From: Chrysopilus asiliformis
Lineage: Eukaryota; Arthropoda; Insecta; Diptera; Rhagionidae
Assembly: GCA_964034945.1 (NCBI GenBank)
Contig: OZ035962.1
Coordinates: forward strand, 21,857,530 to 21,921,529
Reading direction: 5' to 3'
DNA: 64,000 nt
Shown here: positions 32,498 to 46,406 of the stretch, in pieces
Layout of the letters: every line of letters begins with the position of its first letter
Numbering within the stretch: position 1 is the first letter of the stretch
The notes under the pieces: model-generated
What the model was told of the DNA's origin: nothing
What the model saw: only the letters and a program-made list of their open reading frames with translations
The model's database searches: none
Made by a program: the position numbers and the translations under genes

Positions 32498-34842
32498 AAC
32501 CCTCCGGTGAATCAGAAACATATTTAATGACTGAAAATAAAACACAGTTATTTAAAAAATATTATTTTCATTTAATTTCAATTTTTTACTACAAAGAAAC
32601 AGATAGAAGGAATTTTGAATAGAAATTGTCTAAATAAATAAGAAGTTCACTGAACTGTTTTTCGCATTAGCTTAAATTAAGTATACAAAAGTGCACCTTT
32701 AGGTAATAAATTTAATTATTTTTAAATATTTTTTTTTCTTCATTCTAGCTTTTCTTTTCAAATTTCGTTTCTAATTATTAAAATTTTGCTTGCAAATTTT
32801 TTGTTGTTCAATTTCTTTCTTGAAAAATTATTCAAATATTTATGTATAGTTTCTGGTCCTACGAGTTTACAATATTGAATTAAAGAAAGAGAAAAAAATT
32901 ATAGAAAATATGTGGTTTTCTTGTTTATACTATGATGAAATCATTAGTAAATTATAAAAATTAATAGATTTTATTACTTTTTTATTGGCAGTACGTTATT
33001 TGTATTGATTATTGATTGTTGTTTGTCGAAATCAAAGCAGTAACGTCATAATTTGCTATTCATTAAAAAGTTTTATTGTTAGTTTTTTTTTAATGATTGT
33101 TTTTGTTTTATTGAAATATTTTGAGGAGGTGATGTTGATTGTTGTTGGGCGAAAAATTTAAACTTTAACGAAATTCGCTGAAATGTCAAGAATTTGAGTA
33201 AAGTTAGTCAAAGATTATAAAATGATTTTATATTATTTTTGGAGAATTTGAAAGTTGAGATTTGTTTTCTAAATTGGGTCAAAATGGCACAAGAGTTATA
33301 AAAAAAAACTCAAGCTGTTTTTTATTAATTGTACCTTAAATTGCGTAATCAGAACAATCTTGATATTCCAAGCAATTAGAATTCAATTTACTGTCTTCAA
33401 AATCATCGTCACAATTTTCCATTTTATATAATTTTTTCGATTTTCAATTAAAATGAATAGCAAATTATACAAAATTCTAAAAATTTCATTGACAAAAAAT
33501 TATATTTTCACGTTAAAAAAAATTATTACAAACTGGTGTGAGATATAAAGTAATATGGCTTCACTATTCTATTGTTAAATAAACAAATTTTAAAGAAATT
33601 ATTTTCATATTTTTATTGTGTAAGTTTTGTAAATATTTTTTATTATTTAAACAAAAGATACTTTTTACAAAATTAAATTTTATTAAAAAAAGCTTTTTTA
33701 TTTTATAAAAAATTTTCTAAAAACAATCAGTCGACTGTTCTCCAGTATTTTTTTTATTTATTTTTTTAATTTTCATTTGTTTTTTTTTTCTTTTCTTAAA
33801 ATTCTATTTATTCATTTTCCCTAATACTCATCTTTTCTCGTATTATTTTTCTCTTTTCATGGCATGTACATTTTTTTTTTATTTTCGTGTTAGATTAGTA
33901 ACTCAAAAATGATTTATTGTTTGTTTTTTTCTTTTAAATATATATTTTTTAATTACTTTGAGCTTATAACACAATGATTTCCATTTATTTATCTGTTCAT
34001 ACACATTTGTTTTTAAACATTTTCATTATTAACCTTTTGTTTCGTTAATTTAATTTCAATTTTTTACTATCATACAAATTCTTAAACTTTTTTTAATTAA
34101 TATTTAGAAAATAACAATCACACAATTTACATACAATTTTAATTTTTATTAATTAATTAATGCATTAATAATAGTAATCACACAAAATATTATTTTTTTT
34201 TATTATTATTAAATTTCACTTTCAGTCGTCAATCTTTCGAAAAAGAAATGGTTTTGTATCATCCATTCCTAGGTAATTTTGATAATTAATTTATACTTGT
34301 ATTTTACACACATTCGCACTTTATACAATCAATCCGTTTTTTACATAAATGATTTTTCATAATGTTTTTTTTTTAGATATTTTTTTTTATTTTTCAATAA
34401 ATTTCGTTTTCATAATTATAATTAATTATTATAAAATTATCCTGTATCATCGCTTAGAATATTTTTTATGACTTTGTTCGAACAAGCAAGATTGAAGTTC
34501 GTTCACATTCTGCTGAAGAAAATGTTCCTTTTTCAATTATGGGTTTTTAACATAATTTAAAGTAATTTTAGTGCTCGTAAATTTCGTTCTTTTCACACTT
34601 CGTTAACGTTTTAACGAAACCAAAAGCTTTTATAATCGGACAAGGACCATTCTATTCAATTTAAAAAAAAAATTTCTTTCCTAAATTTTACATATTTATA
34701 ATTTTTACTTATGAACAAATATCAATAATAATTATTAATAATATTAATTATAATATATAAAAATAATAATAATAATATTAATTAAAAACTGAATAAAAAC
34801 ATAAAGAATAATAATTTTTCATATTCATATCAGAAATTAAAA
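32498..34842. other. Very AT-rich region downstream of the glypican gene
   Basis: No coding frame, snoRNA, tRNA or inverted repeat recognised. Long T/A runs (for example 33750-34440). The part next to 34842 is expected to be the 3' UTR of the glypican mRNA; where it ends cannot be told. Confidence 0.45.
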
Positions 34843-37800
34843 TCACAGCAAATCTGAAATGATTCCACCGAACCACGCCATATAAATGGGGAATAGATAC
34901 GTAATTAATGCTCTCCTAAGCGACATATTTGTTGTTGCTGAGGAACCGCTGCCCTTGGGGGTTGCCGACGATCCACCACTGCCCTTCGGTGATGGAGAAG
35001 ATCCGCTACCTTGTCCAGGCACTGCAATACCGCCACTTCCTAAGTTCGTTCGGCCAATACCGGAAGTGTCGTGATCGGGCGCGTGTTTGTCATCCTCAAA
35101 GGACCCCCCTAGGCCTGAACCACTATCGTCCTCGTCGTCGCTTCCACCGCCAGACCCTGATCCGCTGCCGTAGTATGGCTCTTCTGTAAAAAACAAAAAA
35201 AAAATTGAATTATTGCATTAAAAATTCCAGAGATCGCCGACCCGTCACAATTTTTCACGCGAGACAACCAAATGTGAGTTTGGAATGCGTACTGAAATTC
35301 TTATGTGAATGCTAGGGAAATCAGAACTCACACTTGCCGGAGCCATATTTCAAAACCCACGCTTGCAAAAAATAGAAATTTTGGCGTCCCGTGAAAATTT
35401 TGGGTGATTTTCCAGAGATGGAAACCAAAAGTTTTTTTAAGTGTGGCTTGGTTTTCTTTTCAGGGTGAATTAGATTTTTGGGTTCTAAAATTTCAAAAAA
35501 TTTTGTTCTGGTTTCTAAAATTTGGAAAATGTGGTTCTGGTTTCTAAAATTTCAAAAATTTAGTTCGGGTCCCAAAAATTTTTGTTCACTAAAATTTCAA
35601 TGGTTCAATACTTTTAAGCTCGGTTCTTGTATCAAATTCTCTTAACTAAATTTGAGTTAAAAACACGCAAAACATCTTAATATGAAATTTTCGTTAAATA
35701 AATTTAAAAAAAAAACCTTTACACACCTTGATCGGACCACTCAACATCGAGACCATTGTAGGCATTCCGTAAATGATTGACAGCCGTCCTCAGGTGAAAC
35801 AGCTGACTAGAAACAGCAGAACTTTGCCGAACCGTTGACGAGATCGGTGGAAATTCAGGATTTGATTTTTGATCATTCGCAATTGGATGTGTGTACCTGA
35901 AACAACATAAAAAGAATTCACTCAATATCTGTTTAAAAAATCTTTACTAAATCAAAAAGAAAAAGACGAAGAAAATAAAACCAAATCATCGTTGCGTTTT
36001 CTTTCTTTACATACCTATCGACAGTATTTCCATTCCAACAATGACTATCGGCGCCCGGAGCAGCGGCCAAATCTTCATTGTTGCATATCTGATATGGGAG
36101 ATTCGACCAGAATTTCTTCGAGTCCTTCACCTTTATTCTGATATCTTTGACGAGCTTATCAAGAACTGGTTCCTTGTTGGTCTCTTCCTCCTCACCGCCA
36201 TTCTTCTTGTTCCCTTGTGCCGGCCTCTTCTTGTTTTTCCGCCGACCCCGCTGTCCACTGCCACCAGCACTGCTGCCCCCTGACTCATCTTCCTCCTCGG
36301 AATCCGAAAACTGCACCGGTTCGAACTGTTGCAGTTCCCTGGTCGCTGGTTCAGCTGATCTTCGGACGCGATCAATGAAGATCTCCTCACCATCGATACT
36401 GGCGTCGATGTCCAGTGTGTCCCCCCCGTCCACTTCAGACGCCTCTGAACCCACATCAAGATTCTGGTGGTAGTTCAGCAGGTTATTGGGCTCCATAAAC
36501 TTTGGATTCAACGATCGTTTCCGACGCCCCAGCACCGGTCGTCCACAGCCTTGGAATACTTGCGCCGAGATATCGTGTCCGGTTTCCTAGAAAAGGTAAT
36601 GGGATTTTTGAAATATGTTTTTCCCATGGATAGCAGGGGTGAGAAGCATGAGGAATTCTCTAGATAAGAAATAGATAAGCAATCCAGGTGATTGATATTA
36701 CCTGAAAATTCATAATAGCTTCAGAGATCTTGATGTTGATTGGCTCAACGACCATCACGATATTGAACGGCCCCAGCAGTCGCTCTGAAACTCGTTCCAT
36801 TGATGAGACAAAGTTGTCCCATTCAACTTCTAATTCGTTGTAGTACTGAAGGCATCCCTTCATCACATTTACGCAGTAATTTGCACAGGGTTTCTCCGTG
36901 AATCCCTTGCAGGCGCTGCATTGCTGCATTTTTGTGAGTGCCGCTGTACAATCGGAATTCGGTCGGATCTGTGAAAAACAAAAAATAACAAGAAAAATTG
37001 ATTTAAAAACCTGTTATGATCTTCTGGAGATTTTTTTTTGTTGAAAAGAAAACTGAAATTTACAATAATTTTGTTGATATTATGGACCTCTCAGTCTCCC
37101 TCCTCCCTCGTCTTGATACTTTACATCTTTTTTGCAAAATCGTCACATTTCCAGGGAATCCCCTTCCGTGTGATGTAAACGAGTGATGTATTTTATGAAC
37201 AGCTCTTAATGCAAAAACCCGTGGATGAACTTTTAACGAAATATTGTTTTCAGGCAGATAATATTGAAAGATACTTTTGGAATTAAGCCAATATTGTTAA
37301 AAAATTGTTTTCCACTCAAACTCCCGAAAAAATATTCATGAGAAGAAAACTTTTTTTCAAACATCCAAATACTCGACCTCGTATGAAAGAAAATTGAATG
37401 CCATCCAGACAAAGTAGCAAAAAACAGTAGGGATGATGACTATGGTTGAATTCGGGATATATCGTCGCATGTGAAATGACGATCGTTGTAGTGATGTGAT
37501 GCCCTTCACTCATTGCTTTTTGGGGCTGGTATTAACAAGGAAGTTGTTCTTATAAAAAAAAGTTTTCCTTTCATTGTGACGTTTAATGACCGTTACTAAG
37601 TAGCTTTTTACAAAATTTATCTACATACACAGTGTAGCAAGGGTGAATCCCGCTGGCCCACATTTTTTTCGTAGGTTCCCTGGATTCAAATGAACGGCGA
37701 GGGCGGAGATGGTCCTCAACAAGGGATTATTGATAGCGTTAAGGGTCTCTTTTTTGTCTTTTTCCGTTGATATTCTTCCATTGGATCCTTGCTGGAATAT

Positions 37801-40204
37801 TGAATAAAGACATCGGGTGTTATGGATTACTCACTAAGACGACAATTTATAGACAGATCACATGGAATTAGATCCGGTATTAAAAAAAAAGAGTTCTTTT
37901 CATTGTACGGGGTTAAAATTCACCCATTCAAGCCAGGTCCTTTCTGTTGATTAGGGGAATTTTTTTTTTTCAAATTTTCCTCTTTCTTTTACTTGGAGTT
38001 TCATGAAAGCTTTCCAGCATTTTTATTTTTGTTGCAAAATATGAAAACTTCAGTTCGCCCGAGTCAAAGTGATTAAAAACGTAAAACGATTCAAAAGACG
38101 AGTCTATTAGCAATCAAAATGAATTGGGGATTAATTGAAATAGACAGCTGACCGGATTAAATTGACGAGTTGAATTCGCGATGATGTAAAATGATTTCAT
38201 CGACTATGGAATCAACAAGTAACGAATGAAATGTTTAGCCTTTTAAAATTTAATTTAAATTGGAAAACTGGAGCATTCGTAAATTCATTCCGATAGATTC
38301 AAAGAGTGTTTTTTTTACCAGTGATGATGCTTTGGTTGGTTTTCTCTATAATTTTTAATGGATTTGGCTGAATCTGCCTGAAGGAAACTTGTTGATTTAT
38401 TAACTGAAAATAACTCATTTTGTGTTTATCAATCGAAGCAGAGTATTACGGGGGGTAAATTATTAACAGAATCGGGGAATAATATTTGATTCAAATGGAA
38501 ATCCGTACTGGGTTAAATTTTCATAGATTCGCGATTGATACAAATTCACTAAAAGCTTTGTTGATTTTCGTGAAAATGTAAGGGTTTTTTTATACCTGCG
38601 ATTTTTCTTGAATCTCTCCGCGAACTTTATTCAAAATTTATTCAGCGAATTTTCTTAATCTATCGCAGAATAAATTCATTTAGCAAAAATTTTTAAAATT
38701 GAATTCATTCCGGCGGTTTTGTATCAAAAATTCGAGTTTGGACGTTTTTCATGTACAAATTTTCGAATTTTTGTCGTAGTGTAAACGGTCGTGCAACATG
38801 AATTTGGTGTCAAAGAATAAAATTCGCGGAATAAAGTGTCAGATGTAAATCGCTTCCAAAGCTGTAAAATATTATTTCTGGTTTTATGGTATTTTTAAAA
38901 CACTAAAAATTCGTTAAATTAATTGGTTTAACATTTAAGGATACTTATTTAATTTTCTCGTTCAATTTGAACTTTAGAAATGTTTTGAGAAGACCATGAT
39001 TTAGTTACAATAAATCTACTTTTAACTACAAAAAATACGAAAATGGCGTATGGGCCAAACAAGGATTCAGCCAATGGACTGTCACATCCTTTTGTTGTTA
39101 CATGAAAATTTAGGGATATCCCTACTTCAATTGGTCGGTTTTCGCATTTTATTTCGAACTAGCTTGCATACCCGTCGTTGCCGGGTTAAGTTTTTTTTTA
39201 ATTTTTTCAAGTTTTTTTTGATGGTCTATGTTGGAGCTGAACTTCAGGCCAATTGGCTCGGTAGTTTCCCTGCGAAAGGGTAACAAAGAGGAGGAGCTAC
39301 ACTCAGAAAAATGTCCAGGTCAACTTTTTGTCAGGTTAACTCTGACCGCTAGCTGGCTGACAGAGGTTTCCATTGCATGACATTACATCCTCGAAATGCC
39401 TATCTAAGGTCAACTCGTGCAGCTCCCAAGGCCCTAGTTCACCTGCTGGTGGCTTAATTTCAGAATTTCTCCGGTCACAGGTCAACACAAGTTTTACTTT
39501 CCCTCATGCAGGCGAACGCGCGCCTGCCCGTATGTAGGTCGTCGAGTTAGCCTCCATTTTTCTGAGTGTAAGTTTCGAGATCACGTTACCCGCTCCCCTT
39601 ACTCCCCCCACCCCTCGGGATACTTTTTAATGTGTCTATGTTGGGGCTGGACCCTCGACGAACATCTATGCCGAATTTCAGGCCAATCGGTTCAGTAGTT
39701 TCCCCGCGAAAGAGTAACATAGCGCGAAAACTAAGTTTCGAAATCACTTTACCCCCTCCCCTTACTCCCCCAACCTCTCGGTCTACTTTTTAATGGGTCT
39801 ATGTTGGTGCTGGACCCCCGACGAACATCTATGCCAAATTTCAGGCCAATCGGTTCAGTAGTTTCCCCGCGAAAGAGTAACATAGCGCGAAAACTAAGTT
39901 TCGAAATCACTTTACCCCCTCCCCTTACTCCCCCAACCTCTCGGGCTACTTTTTAATGGGTCTATGTTGGTGCTGGACCCCCGACGAACATCTATGCCGA
40001 ATTTCAGGCCAATCGGTTCAGTAGTTTCCCCGCGAAAGAGTAACATAGCGCAAAAACTAAGTTTCGAAATCACTTTACCCCCTCCCCTTGCTCCCCAACC
40101 CCTCGCGCTACTTTTCCGTATGCCTATGTTGGAACCAGAACTACCACAGACACTCATGCCAATGTTCAAGTCAATCGGTTCAGCCGTTTTTGCGTGAAAG
40201 AGGA

Positions 40205-40251
<47 letters not shown>

Positions 40252-41719
40252 CCAACTCATTTTTATATATTAGTATATATATATATATTAGTATTAGTAT
40301 TAGTATTAGTATGATGATTGGCTTTGTCAGACCCAGGTTTTATTTCGGTCTACGATAGCTATAAAAAATGTATAGTGAAGGGTTAAAAACGCAGCTAATA
40401 TGAATTTAAATATTTTTAATTATTAATTACCATCTTTTTCCCGAAACTTTAGGGTACAAAAAAACTTTGCTTGTTTAATAACAAATTTTACTAAACAACT
40501 TTTCCAAAACTGCCAAACTAGTGTTAAACATTTCTGAATTGCATTTTAACGAGGTGGAGAACTAAAATTCAACAACTTCCGGAAAAGCAAAAAAAAAACT
40601 TTTCACAATTTTAATAACAAACACAATATATTCATTAGAATTAAGTGGAAACTCATAACAAAATATTTAACTAAAATTACTTTTAGTTTATTATGTTTCT
40701 CTGGAATTATAATAATAAAGCATATTTTGTCGAAATTTCTTCAGAGTTTCAAGTTATTCGAGTTTTCTTTACGACCGTGTAGTAAAAAGTCCTCATGCAC
40801 AAAGGAATGTTAAGCGTTCAGCTGATTTAGTTCATCTTCGTACAAATTACGTGAGATAATTCCAAAAAGGAAAACAAACTTCACAAACAAAAGGGTCAGA
40901 CGGAAGGAGGTGATAGTACTTGTAGTTGTATATAAGTAAAGGGTAACAAGAAACAAGATAATTAAGATGAGTAATAAACTTACATTAATCATAGTTTTAG
41001 CAACGTCTGCTGCCGTATTTAAAGCTTGAACATAAGTCCTGGTTGCAACGAACGATCGTTTTATTTGTACTGAGAGTTTGTCTGGAACATCGCCGAATGG
41101 CTTCAGTCCTTTCATATGTTCGCTAACACAGCCCAAGTATCTAAAAATAAATTTTCAAAAAATTAAATACAAACAAAATGTGAACAAATAAAGCAAAAAA
41201 GAAATCGCAAAGTGAGCTAATTTTGGTAAATTAATTTTTGTTTTGTTACGTTCTTGGTAACAAGATGTAATGAAATGAGGAACACGACCGAAATTGAATT
41301 CTTGGCAAACGATTCTTCGGTAAATCTTTTTTTTTTTGTTGCGCTTTTTTTTCTAAGAAAAAGGAAGGAATAAAATAAGGATAAAAGCTGGGAAGAGGTG
41401 ATTTAGATAAAACGATTTCAATTCGTTTGTGTCAATTGAAGGGCGCAAAAGGGCATGCCAAATTGACGCTAAGATTAGACTTACTTGTCATCAAATGAGT
41501 ACTGCGAATTCAGTACGGTGAACATTTTCTGATATAAGGTGTTGAAGAATGAGTCCATTGCCTCGGCCAGGTCGACCTTCCCCCTGGCATAGTAATTTTC
41601 TAATTCGGCAAACAAATCCGAGAAAACGTACGCATTCTGTTCGTAAATAATGCCGTATGTACGTTTGAACATTTCGTGGAATTCCTTTTTCGATTCCGAC
41701 AGCAGCTCACGGAAGAAAT
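34843..41719 (-). CDS. dlp: Glypican, Dally-like (GPC4/6) type, C-terminal six exons
   Basis: Six exons join in frame: 41719-41485, 41140-40984, 36968-36702, 36586-36015, 35896-35727 and 35183-34843, about 580 codons. The core has 'YGIIYEQNAYVFSDLFAELE', 'KPFGDVPDKL', 'CSACKGFTEKPCANYCVNVM', 'VSERLLGPFNI', 'INIKISEAIMNFQ' and VFQGCG, the glypican cysteine-rich fold; the PFGDVP block favours GPC4/6 (Dally-like) over GPC3/5 (Dally). Two furin-like sites, GRRKR|S and RVRR|S, sit in the cleavage region. The last exon has Ser-Gly runs next to acidic residues (heparan sulphate attachment, about SGSGSGGGSDDEDDSGSG) and ends in a hydrophobic tail, 'LITYLFPIYMAWFGGIISDL', fitting GPI anchoring. Heparan sulphate glypicans shape Wnt, Hedgehog and BMP gradients at the cell surface. 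The signal peptide and first Cys exons are missing and must lie upstream of 41719. Confidence 0.9.
38600..38840 (+). repeat. Dispersed repeat family D, copy 1
   Basis: Shares the phrases 'tgtaaacggtcgtgcaacat', 'gaatttggtgtcaaagaata' and 'ggcggtttt' in the same order with 54560-54862 (there 'gtgtaaacagttgtacaaca'). Diverged, no coding sequence. Confidence 0.7.
39160..40275 (+). repeat. Composite repeat with exact 163-bp tandem monomers
   Basis: Begins 'agcttgcatacccgtcgttg' and ends in a (ACAG)n microsatellite (40203-40251) and a TA-rich tail, a layout known from widespread arthropod repeats. The motif 'aagtttcga' recurs at 39570, 39733, 39896 and 40059, exactly 163 bp apart. Monomers share 'ggccaatcggttcagtagtt' and 'ccccgcgaaagagtaacata'. 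A first partial monomer (39206-39299) is split by a MITE. Confidence 0.85.
39300..39568. mobile_element. 269-bp MITE with TA target duplication
   Basis: Perfect 14-bp inverted ends CACTCAGAAAAATG. Flanked by TA at 39298-39299 and 39569-39570. Joining the flanks gives 'gctaagtttcga', the same junction as in the neighbouring undisturbed monomers ('actaagtttcga'), so the insertion and target duplication are directly visible. No coding sequence; TA duplication suggests a Tc1/mariner-type source. Confidence 0.93.
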
Positions 41720-44449
41720 CTGTAAAGAAACAAAAGGAATCAGAAAATTACATACAAGCGGAATATAAGAAAATTACAATTTAATAAAGAGGAACAATAT
41801 TATGTTGTTATGGCATGAATATCATTAATTTATTTTCAATATTATGTTATAGGGAAACGAACATGAATCCGAACATACATCCAACAACATGCCAAGGTAT
41901 TGGATTTTGTGTGGGTGGGCGGATGAAGGTTGGTTGATTTGTTTAAGGGAAAACCGACCGCCAAAGCCAAACTGACAACGTATACCAGCAAGAATCCCTC
42001 AAGCAAATACCATGTAAGTATACTATCTATTTGTCTATCTAGCTGTATTTCTACAGTATCTGATTGTGTGTCTATCCATCTATTTACCTTAGGTGTACAC
42101 AAATGATATTTTGTTGGCCATCTGCGGGGACGGTTGGGGTAGGGGGAAAACGAACCTTCGTTCTAGTAGATAGAAGTGAATTTTGTACAATTTTCTGTGA
42201 CTTTAAGAATATTGATCCGCTTAGCCCGTACAGTTGCGGACTCATGTTTTACGTACATGTGAGTACAAGCCAGAAAACGTTATAAGATAAAAGCTAGACG
42301 TTAGATACAAGTATCTACCAGCCAGCAGACAAAAGATCTATCCTGGCAAAATCCTTGGCTGCAGCGTCAAATTTTCTACTCGTATAGAGGAATTTTCGGT
42401 AGACTTGTTCGTAGCTGGGAAGGGACGTTCAAGGCAGAAGGAAGGACATAAAAAATATTCGCATATTTTTCCCTCTGGATATGTTGAATATACAACTACG
42501 AGTATGATAGGTAAATGTAACCTTTTCGACGTGTGTATTTGTCGAGTCTGAGTGAATTATGAAGGCAATTACTTTTGGTGAAATTTATCGGTCTGTTTTA
42601 TGTTTAGGACGTATGTTTATGCGTTCACTTTACCGAAATACCGAAAAATGAATTTCTTAGGCGAGCACGATATAGGCTTTTCTATCTGTAGTATTTTTTT
42701 TTTGCTATACGAAAAGGAATAGAGTAAATACAAACACTTGTTGCCAGTGCAAAAATATAATGAGAATCATCAGGCTGTTATGATCAGTAGGGGAGAGGGT
42801 TTATCAATGGCACGCTTCTTTCAATATTATTTATGTGAATTTGTAAGCAATTTTTTCTGGAAGCCAAGTTTTTTTGAAGTTGACATAGGTATAATAAATC
42901 AGACGTTTTTAAGGACTTTTTTCACCACTTTTTTGACAAAAAATTGTTCTGGAACTTTTTAGGAGTATTCCTGTAAATTTTTTCGTTCGCTACTAGCATT
43001 TTTGGTGTTTGACACGTATCCGCCACTAAATATAATAGCCTTCAAGTGGCAAATAGGTGACATCACAACACACCCAAACAATTTTAAAATTGGCACAGAG
43101 TATCTACGAAACTTTAAAACTTTAAACTACGCTGTTCATGACAAGCTTTTCAGCGCATAATAAATTATACAATTTTCAAAATTAGTGGCTTCAATTGTTA
43201 TTTTGTTTAATTTTCGAAATTTGAGATGCAAAACTCTTTTTCAAAATCATCAAATTGTGACCGTTTTTACGCACTTTTATAAAGTATAATCTAAAACTTA
43301 AATTATACCGGGTGTCAAGGTGCGTTCTTATTGACTTTTCTTGACAGACTTTTCTTGACAGACTTTTTTTCTTACAACCGTCGTTTGCTTTATGGCGAAT
43401 CGAAAAGGAAATTTACTTGGCAGGAGAATTCTAAATCGCCAGTCACTAAAATTCTGCCAAGAATGATTTCAAGTCAAATTTTCCCACATGGATTTCAAAC
43501 AAATTTCTTTTAAGTCGTCACAAGCACCGACCAGAGCCTCCCTATTCCACCGAACTCAATGGCAACTCGAAAAAAAATGTTGCTATAATAGACGTTTTAG
43601 AAGATCCAGGAGGTCCAGTAGACATACGAAAACAAATCAAGCCTCGTAATAGGAATGAATCTTTTGCCGAATGCAATTTTTCAAATGTTTTTTCGCGTCC
43701 TCTATGCCAATAACATCCCCTACACTACACAGTGTTTACTACTTGAAGACAACAAAAACTACCTTTGTCTAGTTTGAATCTTGCACTGTGTATGGGAGGT
43801 ACTTGCCGTAATATATTACGGTTGCTCTTTTCGGGGATTTTTGGATTAGGAACATCTTAACTGTGGGGTGGTGTAAGTAAATGGGTGGCCATATGGAATC
43901 AGAAGAAGAATTATTAAACAAGTCAAGTTTCTCATTTCTTTCTTCAATTTAAATCAGATGAGAGATGACTTGGTACGCATTAATCGTTGGTCTTTTGCAG
44001 ATTTAAGAAAAGCAAAAACTTTTCTAATACGCATCAAAATTCAAAAAACAAAAATCGTTAGATGCTTTTGATCATATGTATGGGGCGAAATTATGCAAAT
44101 ATTTTAAAAAAATTATTAGTAATTAATAGGAGTACAAGTAGAGATATTTTTTTCTTAACCCATTAACGTCCGCCGTACTCAAACGTGTCCAAAATGGCGG
44201 CTTTTTAACTATTCGGTAAAACCACCACTGCGACAAGGGGTTAAATGAACAAGTGTGACGAAAGAGAGACGTCATTTTTGATTATCAGTTAATCAAATAC
44301 AAAATGACTAAAGAGGATAAACTAAAAAATAAATAAATAAATAAAAATAAAAAAAAATCTTCCATTAAAATGTGCAAAAAAGAAAGAAATAATGTTTTGG
44401 CCACTGTATCAGAAATAAAAGCGAGATAAAAGCATAAAAAAAGACCAAT

Positions 44450-44600
44450 TGTGATCAACACAAAACTTTCCTCTGCAATATTTAGTTTCGGAAAAAATAT
44501 GTAAAAATTAATATTTTTTTTAATATCTTGAGAATCGTTAGAGATACAAAAAAACCGTTTTGAGTTAAAAATTGTTTTTCAAAGTTTTTGGGCTTCTGAT
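44450..44600 (+). repeat. Dispersed repeat family C, truncated copy 3
   Basis: Shares 'tgatcaacacaaaactttcc' and 'tatcttgagaatcgttag'-like phrases with 19790-20000. Only the left part is present. Confidence 0.55.
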
Positions 44601-46406
44601 GGAACTTGATATTTGTTGCATTAAATTTTTAATCTAAAAAAGTCCAAAAGTTTTAATTTTTGTTTTATTTTAACAATTTTTTTCACCTTTTTTGTGTCTG
44701 GGTATTTGTTTTGTTGAAGGGTGCTTTTAAGACACAATTAAAATAACTCGGACATCATTCAGTGATGATTAATTTGTTAGATTTCAACCCATTTTCACTT
44801 GAGGAAAAACTCTTAACTGCCATTACCATTAATTTTGCCATATTCATAATTATATTCAATATTCGAGAAAATTCAAACATTTAAACAGCTCCATTGAGTC
44901 AAAAGTTTGAATATTAGTCCCGATCCTGAGCTAGAAAAACAGGCGAAGAGCAATTAGTCCCATCAGCCAACAATAAAACTCGTCATTTGTTGACGTCGAC
45001 ACAAATCCTTACAAGTAGACCCGAAATGATACAAAAGGATATTACATAACATGAGATCGACCCAGAATCCCAACCGATCCACTTAACTGTCTAATTGTAC
45101 GCTATCAATTCTAATCCTTGATATCCTTGTTAGCTTAGCTTGGTGGACTTTTGTTCTTCACTCAGCAAACATCATTCACATGAATCTATTCAATCCCAAC
45201 ATATTCTTATCCTTCCAATACTATTTGTAGTTCAATCCCATTCACTCCTGTCACACACAATTCCATCATTCTACATGAAAAAGAAAATGTGAAAATAGGA
45301 AAAAAGAACCGACATGGAAATACAAAACGAAGTGATTTCGATTCGCAAATATCGAATAAATAGAGAATAAAAACGAATCCTTTTCACTTGCTTACAACAA
45401 CCAGAACGTCATGATAATCTAACAACAGTAGGATCCATAATATAGAAACCGAACCAATTCAAATTCAGCCAAAACCGAACCCAACTGAATTGAACTAAAT
45501 TGTCAATATCGAAACGGGAGCAAAGGAGAACCCGCCCTGGATTCGTTTGGTCTCGTTTGCATATGAAATCTTATTCCCATTTCGCACAAAGGGATTCTTT
45601 GTCCTGAACTCTGTTTTTTTCTGTCCTGTGAATTTACGTTGATATCAAGTGGCGGTGTTGCTGGATTAACCCTTTTTCAAATATACACCAAGCAGATACA
45701 CCGGATGAAGTGATAGAGCTATAGTTCAGAGGTGGAGTCGATCAGTAGTCAACATAATTCACCACACTTAGCTTTGATTTTCCCACCGGAATGTAATTAT
45801 ACCCTTCAAACGCTTACAACACACTAGATTTTTCTATCCTTTCTATGTCGAATTTAAACCGAGATCTATCCAAGCGTTCAGTTGGCTTCTAGTCATCTAT
45901 TTAACCGCACCATATGTGATTCTGATGATTTTTTTTAGGGAAGACTATGCTATTTTGAATTGTACTGAAAAGTATGCAGTGGTCAAGAAGAAATTTTTTT
46001 TTTGAATTTTCGAAAATTTGAATTTTTCACAATAAAAAGTATTTAAAATGAGATAAAAAAATATCAGAAGCGGAGATAGCAGGAGAGGGGGTTAATGAAA
46101 GTGAAGGGATGGGAAGTTTTGTTAAGATTTTGACATGAGTTTGTTGTTTCTTTTCATTGGAAATGAATTGTTTTTTTTTTGTTTGAAAATATGGACTTTA
46201 TCTCCATAACCATGGCCCAGAACAACGAATCATCTTTTCTGGAAAACAGTTCATTATATTAAAAACCCAAAAAAATATGAAATCCTGAATTAGCGCTTTT
46301 ATGCCTAATTCTGTTTTCCCACGCCGTCTTTATCTCAACAAATTTCCAATTAACGCGGGTTTTAAAGAATCGTTCTTTCTCGACTTTTGGGAGGGGGAGG
46401 GGGGTT

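Larger units (their letters stand above)
36969..40983. other. 4-kb glypican intron, with repeats
   Basis: Intron between the exons ending 40984 and starting 36968. Contains a family D repeat (about 38600-38840), a 163-bp satellite-like array with a MITE inside (39160-40275) and otherwise AT-rich sequence. No exon or RNA gene recognised. Confidence 0.6.

Noticed and set aside
36041..36473. Alternative frames (plus and minus) over the large glypican exon
   Set aside because: Shadow frames of the real coding exon, which joins in frame with its neighbours and has glypican motifs.
34843..41719. Assignment as Dally (GPC3/5 type)
   Set aside because: The PFGDVPDKL block and the spacing of the Cys motifs resemble GPC4/6 and Dally-like more than GPC3/5.
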